A stretch of 16,541 bases of DNA from Flavobacterium sp. (GCA_030153045.1 JASLID010000119.1:1-16541); one strand, 5' to 3'; positions 6,790-14,385 are shown, counted from the stretch's first letter. The notes: generated by a model from the sequence alone, not told the origin. Made by a program: numbers and translations.

Positions 6790-7242
6790 ATGGAGTTTAC
6801 GCCCTCAAAATTGAACACTTTTTTATTTTTAAAATTACCTTCTGCTTTTTGGAGTGGAGTTCGTGTAAAACAAATTTCGTCACAAGAATGTGTCGTAACA
6901 GTAAAACATAGGTGGTTTAATCAAAATCCGTTCAACTCGATGTATTTTGCTGTTCAAGCGATGGCTGCAGAGCTAACAACTGGAGCTTTAGTCATGTGTC
7001 AAATAAAAGAGAGTGGAAAGAAGATCTCCATGCTCGTTGCTAATAATAAAGGTAACTTTAGTAAAAAGGCCACAGGACGAATCACATTTAAATGTAAAGA
7101 CGGACATTTATTAGATGATGCTATCAAAAAAACGATTGCAACTGGTGAAGGACAAACTTTTTGGATGAAGTCTATAGGCACCGATGAAAAAGGGGATCAA
7201 GTTTCAGAAATGGATTTCGAATGGAGTATTAGAGCTAAGTAA
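6790..7242 (+). CDS. DUF4442 hotdog-fold protein
   Basis: Protein of 150 residues matching the DUF4442 family, a hotdog-fold group related to acyl-CoA thioesterases. The central stretch 'HRWFNQNPFNSMYFAVQAMAAELTTGAL' (about 40-67) is the family's most recognisable part, holding the long hotdog helix. The rest is alternating beta strand (KQISSQECVVTVKH; KISMLVANNKGNFSKKATGRITFKC). No signal peptide or membrane segment is present, so it is likely cytosolic. An acyl-thioester or lipid-related substrate is plausible but unproven. The gene is divergent from the DUF4870 operon. Its promoter is uncertain: TATATTAG (6765-6772) differs by one base from TAnnTTTG. Confidence 0.82.
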   Translation: MEFTPSKLNTFLFLKLPSAFWSGVRVKQISSQECVVTVKHRWFNQNPFNSMYFAVQAMAAELTTGALVMCQIKESGKKISMLVANNKGNFSKKATGRITFKCKDGHLLDDAIKKTIATGEGQTFWMKSIGTDEKGDQVSEMDFEWSIRAK

Positions 7243-7310
7243 ATAGTTTTAAGAAAATCTGTAAAAGTTAAAGTCACGACAATTAATATTTTTTTAAGAT
7301 TTTTCTTTCG

Positions 7311-7318
7311 TAATTTTG
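7311..7318 (+). promoter_or_regulatory. -7 element of the TIGR01777 gene
   Basis: TAATTTTG matches TAnnTTTG and ends 17 bases before the ATG at 7336. No good -33 TTG is seen at 17-23 bases upstream. Confidence 0.45.
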
Positions 7319-7335
7319 AGTAAAATCCAAAAAGA

Positions 7336-8262
7336 ATGAAAATCTTAATTACAGGAGCAACAGGTCTTGTGGGTCAAGCACTCACGGAATTGCTATTGCA
7401 AAATGGTATTAAGGTAAATTATTTGACTATTTCTAAAAATAAAATCCAATACCAATCCAATTATCAAGGTTTCTATTGGAATCCAGAATCCGGTATCATT
7501 GATGAAAATTGCTTGATTGGAGTCACAAAAATTATACACTTAGCGGGTTCAAGTATTGCAAAACGCTGGACGCCACAATACAAACAGGAAATTATGGAAA
7601 GTAGAGTGCTTTCAACAACCTTATTGTATAAAACACTAAAAAATAATCCACATCAGGTTAAACAATTTATTTCAGCATCTGCTATAGGTATTTATCCAGA
7701 TAACCTGCAAAATTTGTACAACGAAAATTTTACAAACTTCAGCGATTCTTTTTTATCTAATGTAGTTGTGAAATGGGAAGACTCAGTCAACCAGATTGAA
7801 CGACTCAATATTAAAGTATGTAAGATTCGTATTGGTTTGGTGCTTTCTACAAAAGGAGGTGCGCTTCCACAGTTAGTAAAACCAATTAGAATGGGGCTTG
7901 GCGCTCCATTTGGCACAGGAAAACAATTTCAATCTTGGATTCACATTCATGATTTAGCAAAAATATTTTTATTCGCCTTAAAAAATGATTTAAACGGCGT
8001 TTACAATGCAGTAGCGCCAAATCCAATATCGAATAAAGAGTTGGTAAGTAGTATAGCCGAAGCATTAGATTCTCCTTTGTTATTGCCTAATATACCTCGA
8101 TTTGTAATGAAATGGTCTTTAGGTGAAATGCACACGCTGCTTTTTGAAAGCCAAAATGTGAGTTCGAATAAAATCACACAATTGGGTTTCGAGTTCAAAT
8201 ACAAAACAATCCACACTGCATTAGAAAATTTACTTTTAGAAAATAAAAAAACGCTCGACTAA
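7336..8262 (+). CDS. TIGR01777-family NAD(P)-binding epimerase-like protein (YfcH type)
   Basis: Extended short-chain dehydrogenase/reductase fold, 308 residues, cytosolic. The N-terminal dinucleotide-binding motif GATGLVG (7-13) is intact, followed by the family-specific HLAGSSIAKRWT (68-79). The region SASAIGIYPDN (113-123) corresponds to the SAVGYYG motif of YfcH-like proteins, with a Tyr at 120. GLVLSTKGGALPQLVKPIRMGLG (167-189) and the SWIHIHDLA segment (200-208) are also typical, as is a C-terminal domain of about 100 residues. The reaction catalysed by the family is not established. The gene lies 93 bases after the DUF4442 gene, has its own -7 element, and ends with its stop codon inside the terminator loop. 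Confidence 0.9.
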   Translation: MKILITGATGLVGQALTELLLQNGIKVNYLTISKNKIQYQSNYQGFYWNPESGIIDENCLIGVTKIIHLAGSSIAKRWTPQYKQEIMESRVLSTTLLYKTLKNNPHQVKQFISASAIGIYPDNLQNLYNENFTNFSDSFLSNVVVKWEDSVNQIERLNIKVCKIRIGLVLSTKGGALPQLVKPIRMGLGAPFGTGKQFQSWIHIHDLAKIFLFALKNDLNGVYNAVAPNPISNKELVSSIAEALDSPLLLPNIPRFVMKWSLGEMHTLLFESQNVSSNKITQLGFEFKYKTIHTALENLLLENKKTLD

Positions 8263-8275
8263 CGAACGTTTTTTT
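8244..8275 (+). terminator. Terminator of the TIGR01777 gene
   Basis: AACGCTCG (8250-8257) pairs with CGAACGTT (8263-8270) with one C-A mismatch around loop ACTAA, followed by seven T in total. The TAA stop (8260-8262) lies in the loop. An A-tract on the left extends the stem. Confidence 0.75.
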
Positions 8276-8396
8276 GTAATATGATGAATTAATAATCGTA
8301 TGTAAAAAAGTAAATAATTATCCTAATTGATATTCTCAAAGGTACGCAATTATTGAATTGGTCTTCTTAAAAATATATTAAAATTAATAATGACAA

Positions 8397-8433
8397 TTTG
8401 ACATTTATTTTATTTTTGGCAGTAATTTTGCAA
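8397..8433 (+). promoter_or_regulatory. grpE-dnaJ promoter region: overlapping sigma-A-like and sigma-54-like elements
   Basis: TTTG (8397-8400) lies 22 bases upstream of TAATTTTG (8423-8430), fitting the housekeeping Bacteroidetes promoter. The same stretch also reads TTGGCA (8416-8421), six bases, TTGCA (8428-8432). This places GG (8418-8419) and GC (8430-8431) exactly 10 bases apart, as in sigma-54 -24/-12 promoters. Either start would fall around 8436-8443. Which one is used cannot be decided here. Confidence 0.55.
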
Positions 8434-8443
8434 TCCAGAAATA

Positions 8444-9016
8444 ATGTTTCAAAATATATTTAAAAATAAATCAAAGATGACTACGGAGAATACTGAAATT
8501 GATAAAGAGTTAGATGAAATTACATTAGAAGAAAATGCTAATGGTGAACAGCTAATAGTAGAGGAATTAAGTATTGAAGAACAAGCGGCTAAAGATTTGG
8601 CTCACGAGAAAGATAAATTCTTGCGCCTTTTTGCTGAGTTCGAAAACTATAAAAAACGTACTTCAAAAGAACGTATGGATCTTTTTAAAACTGCCAATCA
8701 AGAAGTTTTACAAGCCATGTTGCCAGTAATGGACGATTTTGACAGAGCAATTGCAGAAATTTCTAAGTCAGAAGACGAAAATTTAGTAAAAGGAGTAGAG
8801 TTAATCCATAATAAACTAAAAGATACTTTATTCTCAAAAGGATTAGAAGTTGTCGAAGTTAAGTCTGGTGATGCTTTCGATGCCGATTTTGCTGAAGCAA
8901 TCACACAAATTCCTGCTGGTGATAAACTAAAAGGAAAAGTGGTAGATGTAATCGAAAAAGGTTACAAATTAGGTGACAAAATTATCCGTTTCCCAAAAGT
9001 GGTTATCGGACAGTAA
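8444..9016 (+). CDS. grpE: GrpE, nucleotide exchange factor of DnaK
   Basis: Homodimeric cochaperone that releases ADP from DnaK. Residues 1-45 are acidic and of low complexity. The long coiled-coil dimerisation helix runs from about 46 to 110 ('EEQAAKDLAHEKDKFLRLFAEFENYKKRTSKER'). The C-terminal beta domain that contacts the DnaK ATPase lobe ends in VIEKGYKLGDKIIRFPKVVIGQ, the family hallmark. The length of 190 residues is normal. The start is uncertain: predicted transcription starts lie only 1-8 bases before the ATG at 8444, so the in-frame ATG at 8477 (MTTENTEIDKEL) may be the real one, giving 179 residues. dnaJ follows after 34 bases; the gap holds a weak hairpin (AGACG 9016-9020 with CGTCT 9031-9035). 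dnaK is not in the window. Confidence 0.95.
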   Translation: MFQNIFKNKSKMTTENTEIDKELDEITLEENANGEQLIVEELSIEEQAAKDLAHEKDKFLRLFAEFENYKKRTSKERMDLFKTANQEVLQAMLPVMDDFDRAIAEISKSEDENLVKGVELIHNKLKDTLFSKGLEVVEVKSGDAFDADFAEAITQIPAGDKLKGKVVDVIEKGYKLGDKIIRFPKVVIGQ

Positions 9017-9050
9017 GACGCATTTTTTTACGTCTCAATAAAATATCAAA

Positions 9051-10169
9051 ATGAAAAAAGATTTTTACGAAATATTAGGCATTAACAAAAATGCTTCTGA
9101 AGCCGAAATAAAGAAAGCTTATCGAAAAAAAGCGATTGAGTTTCACCCTGATAAAAACCCAGGAAATAAAGAGGCGGAAGAAAAATTTAAAGAAGCAGCC
9201 GAAGCTTACGAAGTGTTAAGCGATGCTCAAAAGAAAGCCAAATACGATCAATACGGTCACCAAGCCTTTGACGGTGCAGGTGGTTTTGGCGGAGGTGGTC
9301 ATATGAACATGGATGATATTTTCAGCCAGTTTGGAGATATTTTCGGTGGTGCATTTGGTGGTGGAGGTTTCAGTGGTTTTGGCGGTGGCGGAGGTCAACG
9401 TCGTGCTAAAGGAAGTAACCTTCGTATCAAAGTCAAATTAACACTAGAAGAAATTGCTAATGGTGTTGAGAAAAAAGTAAAAGTAAAACGTAAAATTCAA
9501 GCGCCTGGCGTATCTTATAAAACTTGTTCTACCTGTAACGGTCAAGGTCAGGTAATGCGTGTGACTAATACTATTTTAGGTCGTATGCAAACCGCAACCA
9601 CTTGTCCAACGTGTGGAGGTTCTGGTCAGGCAATCGATAAAAAACCGGCTAATGCCGATGCGCAAGGAATGATTTTAGAAGATGAAACAGTCTCTATCAA
9701 AATTCCTGCTGGTGTTGTAGACGGAATGCAACTTAAAGTTTCTGGCAAAGGAAATGATGCACCAGGAAACGGGATTCCAGGTGATTTAATTGTTGCTATT
9801 GAAGAAGTAGAACATGAATTCCTAAAACGTGAAGGCGAGAACTTACACTACGATTTATACATTAGTTTTGCGGAAGCCGTTTTAGGTGTTTCTAAGGACA
9901 TCGAAGCGGTAAATGGAAAAGTTCGCATCAAGTTAGAAGAAGGAATCCAATCAGGAAAAATTCTTCGTTTAAAAGGAAAGGGAATTCCAAGTATAAACAG
10001 TTACGGAAATGGCGATTTACTAGTTCATGTTAACGTTTGGACTCCGAAAAGCTTAAATAAGGATCAAAAGAAATTCTTCGAAAGCAATTTAGAAGACGAA
10101 AATTTTGTTCCAAAACCAGAAAAATCTGAAAAATCATTCTTTGAAAAAGTAAAAGATATGTTTTCTTAA
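9051..10169 (+). CDS. dnaJ: Chaperone DnaJ (Hsp40), with only two zinc-finger repeats
   Basis: Type-I-like DnaJ that delivers clients to DnaK and triggers its ATPase. The J domain (about 4-70) has HPD at 32-34. A Gly/Phe-rich linker follows at 75-115, then a zinc-binding region and two beta-barrel client-binding domains to residue 350 (e.g. DETVSIKIPAGVVDGMQLKV, then the dimerisation end). Canonical DnaJ has four CxxCxGxG repeats. Here only CSTCNGQG (C159, C162) and CPTCGGSG (C185, C188) are present, and by position they match repeats 2 and 3. Repeats 1 and 4, which make zinc site I, are absent: the stretch after repeat 3 reads QAIDKKPANADAQGMILED with no Cys. The frame is otherwise clean, so this is not a sequencing gap. 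Probably co-transcribed with grpE. Confidence 0.96.
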   Translation: MKKDFYEILGINKNASEAEIKKAYRKKAIEFHPDKNPGNKEAEEKFKEAAEAYEVLSDAQKKAKYDQYGHQAFDGAGGFGGGGHMNMDDIFSQFGDIFGGAFGGGGFSGFGGGGGQRRAKGSNLRIKVKLTLEEIANGVEKKVKVKRKIQAPGVSYKTCSTCNGQGQVMRVTNTILGRMQTATTCPTCGGSGQAIDKKPANADAQGMILEDETVSIKIPAGVVDGMQLKVSGKGNDAPGNGIPGDLIVAIEEVEHEFLKREGENLHYDLYISFAEAVLGVSKDIEAVNGKVRIKLEEGIQSGKILRLKGKGIPSINSYGNGDLLVHVNVWTPKSLNKDQKKFFESNLEDENFVPKPEKSEKSFFEKVKDMFS

Positions 10170-10178
10170 ATAGTATAG

Positions 10179-10210
10179 AACGGACAGTTTACTGTTCGTT
10201 TTATTTTTTT
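10179..10210 (+). terminator. First terminator after dnaJ
   Basis: AACGGACAG (10179-10187) pairs with CTGTTCGTT (10192-10200), nine pairs including one G-T, around loop TTTA, followed by a T-rich tract. Confidence 0.8.
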
Positions 10211-10241
10211 CCCATCCTTTGAAAAAAGGGTGGGTTTTTTT
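10211..10241 (+). terminator. Second, tandem terminator after dnaJ
   Basis: CCCATCCTTT (10211-10220) pairs with AAAGGGTGGG (10225-10234), ten pairs with one wobble, closed by a GAAA tetraloop and followed by seven T. It is a stronger stem than the first and directly adjacent to it. Confidence 0.88.
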
Positions 10242-10290
10242 GTAACAATTCATATATGATGTTATCTAACTGATAAATCAAATTCTGAAA

Positions 10291-10818
10291 ATGGAATATT
10301 TAATTAAAGCAATCGATTCTAAAAATTATGTTTTAGAACAAAATCAAAATGTTTTAGGAAAACTTATTTATGATAGCGCTTTCTCTTGTGACAAAGCAAC
10401 AGTTCAAATTAAGGATGAATCTATTTTTAGAATAGAAAATGAAAGCAACTGGTCGAGTGATTATATCGTAAAGAAAGGCGAACAAAAATTGTTTAAAACA
10501 AAACTTAATTGGAGTTCAGAACTTATTATTAGCACTTTGAATCAGGACAATTCAAATGAGTATAAATTAAAAGCAAAAGGTTTTTGGGGAGACAAACATG
10601 TACTATTAGACCAAACTCAGAATGAATTATTTGTTGTTCAATCAGAATACAAATGGAAAAAGTTTAACTACGAATATTCATTTAAATCAACTGAGGCATT
10701 TCAAACGATTCCATACAAAGAAGTACTATTGTTTTCAGTTCTTCAGGGATTAAAAAAGAAAACAGCTTTCATTGCTATTTTTATCATAATGATTAGCGTT
10801 ATGGTTACATCAAACTAA
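10291..10818 (+). CDS. Hypothetical protein with C-terminal membrane helix
   Basis: I do not recognise a family. Of 175 residues, about 1-140 look like a soluble, beta-rich domain of alternating strands with many aromatic residues. NWSS occurs twice (53-56 and 73-76), and a KGFWGDKHVLLDQTQNELFVVQSEY stretch spans 96-120. After an amphipathic segment (about 141-157) a hydrophobic helix at 158-172 (AFIAIFIIMISVMV) ends just before the C-terminus, so the protein may be tail-anchored with the domain in the cytosol. The strand pattern faintly recalls tubby/LURP-one-like folds, but this is only an impression. It is isolated from dnaJ by two terminators and precedes the ABC genes by 68 bases. I see no clear promoter. 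Confidence 0.65.
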   Translation: MEYLIKAIDSKNYVLEQNQNVLGKLIYDSAFSCDKATVQIKDESIFRIENESNWSSDYIVKKGEQKLFKTKLNWSSELIISTLNQDNSNEYKLKAKGFWGDKHVLLDQTQNELFVVQSEYKWKKFNYEYSFKSTEAFQTIPYKEVLLFSVLQGLKKKTAFIAIFIIMISVMVTSN

Positions 10819-10886
10819 TAAAAAACTTACTTTTACATGCCCAAGGTCAAAAAGGCTGAACGGATGAAATAAATCTAATTTCCACA

Positions 10887-11810
10887 ATGAGTAATATTCT
10901 TGAAGTTAAAAATGTAGTGAAACAATATGGTGATTATACCGCATTAAACAGTGTTTCATTACAAGTTCCAAAAGGTAGTATTTACGGACTTTTAGGTCCA
11001 AATGGTGCCGGAAAAACCTCTTTAATTCGTATCATCAATCAAATTACAATGCCAGATAGTGGTGAAGTAATCCTTGACGGCGAAAAATTAGCACCACATC
11101 ACGTGCAACACATTGGTTACATGCCCGAAGAACGTGGTTTGTACAAAACCATGAGAGTAGGTGAGCAATGCTTATATCTTGCTCAACTGAAAGGAATGTC
11201 TCAAGCGGATGCCAAAAAGCAACTTAAATATTGGTTCGAAAAATTCGAAATTGAAGGCTGGTGGGACAAGAAAATTCAAGAATTGTCTAAAGGAATGGCA
11301 CAAAAAATTCAGTTTATTGTGACAATTCTGCACCAACCAAAATTATTAATCCTTGATGAGCCTTTTTCTGGATTCGATCCCGTAAATGCGAATTTAATCA
11401 AAGATGAATTAATCGAATTGAACAAAAACGGAACCACCATTATTTTCTCTACACACCGCATGGAAAGTGTTGAAGAAATGTGTGATTACATCGCTTTGAT
11501 TCACAAATCGAATAAATTGATTGAAGGAAAACTAGAAGATGTAAAACGCGAACATAGAACGAACCGTTTCCAAATCGGAATTATGACCAACAATGTTGAA
11601 GGTTTAATGTACGATTTGACGCAAAAATTCACTGTTGCCCAAACCGATTTCAAATCTTTGAATGACGACTTAAAACTCGAAATAGATTTAGGAACATCAA
11701 CCTCAAACGAATTATTGAATATTTTAACGGGTCGTGGACAAGTAACTCACTTCACGGAAAATATTCCAAGTGTAAACGATATTTTTATTCAAACTGTAAG
11801 TCATAAATAA
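10887..11810 (+). CDS. ABC transporter ATP-binding protein (NatA-like)
   Basis: ATPase subunit of an ABC-2-type exporter, bound to the inner face of the membrane with the permease encoded next. Walker A is GPNGAGKT (37-44), the signature LSKGM (133-137) and Walker B LLILDEP (153-159), with the switch His190 following. The Q-loop region reads YMPEERGLY rather than having a plain Gln, as is usual in NatA-like proteins. After residue 210 there is an additional C-terminal domain of about 95 residues, also common in this group. Its TAA overlaps the permease ATG by one base (TAATG), so the two are translationally coupled. NatAB of Bacillus exports sodium; the substrate here cannot be inferred. Confidence 0.93.
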   Translation: MSNILEVKNVVKQYGDYTALNSVSLQVPKGSIYGLLGPNGAGKTSLIRIINQITMPDSGEVILDGEKLAPHHVQHIGYMPEERGLYKTMRVGEQCLYLAQLKGMSQADAKKQLKYWFEKFEIEGWWDKKIQELSKGMAQKIQFIVTILHQPKLLILDEPFSGFDPVNANLIKDELIELNKNGTTIIFSTHRMESVEEMCDYIALIHKSNKLIEGKLEDVKREHRTNRFQIGIMTNNVEGLMYDLTQKFTVAQTDFKSLNDDLKLEIDLGTSTSNELLNILTGRGQVTHFTENIPSVNDIFIQTVSHK

Positions 11811-13111
11811 TGGGAGTATTATCATTAATCATAAAAAGAGAGTTTATTGCCAAAGTGCGTAATAAATCTTTCATTGTCATGACTTTTTTAAGTCCGTTAT
11901 TAATTGTCGGAATGTCTTTTCTTATTGGTTATTTGGCCAATATGAATGAAGGTGAAGTCACTAAAATTGCCATTCATGACGAGGTAGGAATTTTAAAGGC
12001 TGATTTCAAAAATTCTAAAGAAATTACCTATGTTGACTTGTCTGGAATGCCATTAAAACTGGCTAAAGACACTTCAAGTAAGAATTATGAAGGTTTAATT
12101 TATGTTCCTAAAGTTGCTGATTCCAAAGAATTAGTAGATAAAGTAGAATATATTTCTGATGATAGTCCAAGCATGGAACAAATCATGGAAATGGAAGATG
12201 TCATAGACAATCAATTAACGAAAGATAATCTAACAGCTCTAGGATTTGATTCTGATAAAATTGAAAAAGCAAAAACCAATGCGACTATTCATTTATCAAA
12301 ATTTTCTGGAGAAGACAGTATCAAAGGAATAAACGAAATTAAAATCGGAATCGGATCCGTTTTCGGCTATTTAATCATGATGTTCATCATTATCTACGGA
12401 AACTTTGTGATGCGAAGCGTTATCGAAGAAAAAACATCTCGAATTATCGAAATCATCATTTCTTCTGTGAAGCCGTACCAATTAATGATGGGTAAAATCA
12501 TCGGAAATTCATTGGCTGGAATATTACAGTTTGCCATTTGGGCTATCCTGGGAATCGTTTTAATGATAGGAATTTCTTCCTTCTTTGGAGTGCAGCCGGG
12601 CGCTGTACAATCATTAGACCCTAATGTAATGAAAGCAGCACAAAGTGAATTTGGTACAGTTCAAACTTATATTAGAGAAATTTGGAATTTACCAATAGGA
12701 ACATTAGTAACATGTTTCATCATTTATTTCATTGGAGGCTACTTTTTATACAGTTCATTCTACGCTGCCATTGGTGCTGCCGTAGATTCTGAAACCGATT
12801 CACAACAATTTCTTTTGCCAATCATCATGCCTTTAATGTTAGGTGTTTACGTAGGTTTCTTTACCGTTATGGACGATCCACACGGAACTGTAGCCACTGT
12901 ATTCTCCATGATTCCACTAACATCACCCATCGTGATGCTTATGCGTATTCCATTTGGTGTGCCTATGTGGCAATTAGTATTGTCAATAACATTATTATTT
13001 GGCACATTCCTTGGTGTAGTATGGTTTGCCTCAAAAATATACCGAGTAGGGATTTTAATGTATGGTAAAAAACCAACATGGAGAGAACTATATAAGTGGT
13101 TGAAATATTAA
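11810..13111 (+). CDS. ABC-2 family permease (NatB-like)
   Basis: Membrane subunit of the exporter, 433 residues. A cytosolic N-terminal amphipathic stretch (LIIKREFIAKVRNKSF) leads into a first membrane helix (about 21-44). A large extracytoplasmic domain covers about 45-175. A second helix (GSVFGYLIMMFIIIYGNFVM) is followed by the coupling segment 'VIEEKTSRIIEIIISSVKPYQLMMGKIIG', the hallmark of ABC-2 permeases of the NatB/YhaP kind. Four more hydrophobic segments follow, ending with a cytosolic Lys/Trp-rich tail. It starts inside the stop codon of the ATPase gene. No terminator follows before the regulator gene, 62 bases on. Confidence 0.92.
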   Translation: MGVLSLIIKREFIAKVRNKSFIVMTFLSPLLIVGMSFLIGYLANMNEGEVTKIAIHDEVGILKADFKNSKEITYVDLSGMPLKLAKDTSSKNYEGLIYVPKVADSKELVDKVEYISDDSPSMEQIMEMEDVIDNQLTKDNLTALGFDSDKIEKAKTNATIHLSKFSGEDSIKGINEIKIGIGSVFGYLIMMFIIIYGNFVMRSVIEEKTSRIIEIIISSVKPYQLMMGKIIGNSLAGILQFAIWAILGIVLMIGISSFFGVQPGAVQSLDPNVMKAAQSEFGTVQTYIREIWNLPIGTLVTCFIIYFIGGYFLYSSFYAAIGAAVDSETDSQQFLLPIIMPLMLGVYVGFFTVMDDPHGTVATVFSMIPLTSPIVMLMRIPFGVPMWQLVLSITLLFGTFLGVVWFASKIYRVGILMYGKKPTWRELYKWLKY

Positions 13112-13146
13112 TTTGAAACAACAAACTAAAAACCTTTGTACCTTTG
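13112..13146 (+). promoter_or_regulatory. Promoter of the sigma-54 activator gene
   Basis: TTTG (13112-13115), 23 bases, then TACCTTTG (13139-13146), a full TAnnTTTG match. The predicted transcript start is near 13152, about 20 bases before the ATG. Three CTTTG copies and a GTTCT-T-AGAAC dyad (13154-13164) overlap or adjoin it. Confidence 0.6.
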
Positions 13147-13173
13147 AATCTTTGTTCTTAGAACCTAAACTAT

Positions 13174-14337
13174 ATGAGTAAAATATTAATCATTGAAGAT
13201 GAAGCAGCTATCAGAAGAGTTTTAACCAAAATTCTTTCAGAAGAAAATGATAGCTATAAAGTAGATGAAGCTGAAGATGGACTTCAAGGACTTGAAAAAG
13301 TTAAAAATGAAGATTACGATTTGGTTTTATGCGATATCAAAATGCCTAAAATGGATGGTGTTGAGGTGTTAGAAGCCGTTAAAAAAATAAAACCTGAAAT
13401 TCCAATGGTCATGATTTCCGGTCACGGTGATCTAGAAACGGCTGTAAATACAATGCGTTTAGGTGCGTTCGATTATATTTCAAAGCCACCCGATTTGAAT
13501 CGTTTGTTAAATACGGTTCGTAATGCTTTAGACAGAAAGCAGTTGGTTGTTGAGAATAAAATCTTGAAAAAGAAAGTTTCCAAGAACTACGAGATGGTAG
13601 GTGAGAGTGCACCTATCAATCATATTAAAGAAATGATTGAAAAAGTAGCTCAAACCGATGCTCGCGTTTTAATTACAGGTCCCAACGGAACGGGAAAAGA
13701 ATTGGTAGCACACCAATTACATGAAAAAAGCGAACGTTGCAATGCGCCACTAATCGAAGTCAACTGTGCCGCTATTCCTTCAGAATTAATTGAAAGCGAA
13801 TTGTTCGGACACGTAAAAGGTGCCTTTACTTCTGCCGTAAAAGACAGAGCAGGGAAATTTGAAGCTGCCGATGGCGGAACTATTTTTCTGGACGAGATTG
13901 GTGACATGAGTCTTTCGGCTCAAGCCAAAGTATTACGGGCGCTACAAGAAAATTTAATTCAAAGAGTAGGAGCAGATAAAGATATTAAAGTCAACGTTCG
14001 TGTGGTTGCTGCAACGAATAAAGATCTAAAAAAAGAAATTGAAGAAGGACGTTTCCGTGAAGATTTATACCACCGTTTGGCAGTAATTTTAATTAAAGTT
14101 CCGGCATTAAATGACCGTCGTGATGACATACCTTTGCTGTTGGAACATTTTGCCGAAAAAATAGCGATTGAGCATGGAAATGCGATGAAAACATTTTCAG
14201 CTTCAGCCATCAAATTATTGCAAGAATACGACTGGACAGGTAATATTCGCGAACTTAGAAATGTAGTGGAACGCTTAATTATATTGGGTGGAAATGAAAT
14301 TTCGGAAAGCGATGTAAAATTGTTTGCCAGTAAATAA
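13174..14337 (+). CDS. Sigma-54-dependent response regulator (NtrC type) without DNA-binding domain
   Basis: Two-component response regulator that would remodel sigma-54 RNA polymerase. The receiver domain (about 1-120) has the acidic pair E8/D9, phospho-acceptor D54 (LCDIKMP) and K104 in SKPP. The AAA+ domain (about 140-375) has Walker A GPNGTGKE (169-176, where GESGTGKE is usual), GAFTSA (216-221, where GAFTGA is usual), Walker B TIFLDE (236-241), arginine-finger region GRFREDLYHRL, and sensor II GNIRELR. The chain stops at residue 387 right after the AAA+ helical lid (SESDVKLFASK). No Fis-type helix-turn-helix follows, whereas NtrC is about 80 residues longer. DBD-less activators such as Helicobacter FlgR are known. 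No sensor kinase gene is adjacent. The target promoters are unknown. Confidence 0.93.
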   Translation: MSKILIIEDEAAIRRVLTKILSEENDSYKVDEAEDGLQGLEKVKNEDYDLVLCDIKMPKMDGVEVLEAVKKIKPEIPMVMISGHGDLETAVNTMRLGAFDYISKPPDLNRLLNTVRNALDRKQLVVENKILKKKVSKNYEMVGESAPINHIKEMIEKVAQTDARVLITGPNGTGKELVAHQLHEKSERCNAPLIEVNCAAIPSELIESELFGHVKGAFTSAVKDRAGKFEAADGGTIFLDEIGDMSLSAQAKVLRALQENLIQRVGADKDIKVNVRVVAATNKDLKKEIEEGRFREDLYHRLAVILIKVPALNDRRDDIPLLLEHFAEKIAIEHGNAMKTFSASAIKLLQEYDWTGNIRELRNVVERLIILGGNEISESDVKLFASK

Positions 14338-14343
14338 AAATTA

Positions 14344-14367
14344 GCTTTAAGCCCTATTGCTTATAGC
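14344..14367. repeat. Small inverted repeat between the activator and DEAD-box-like genes
   Basis: GCTTTAAGC (14344-14352) and GCTTATAGC (14359-14367) are inverted copies with one mismatch around CCTATT. No T-tract follows directly, so it is not a good terminator. Confidence 0.35.
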
Positions 14368-14385
14368 ATACAGCATCAAAAAAAT

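Noticed and set aside
9016..9035. AGACG...CGTCT hairpin between grpE and dnaJ as a terminator.
   Set aside because: The stem has only five pairs, and the T-run is in the loop rather than after the stem.
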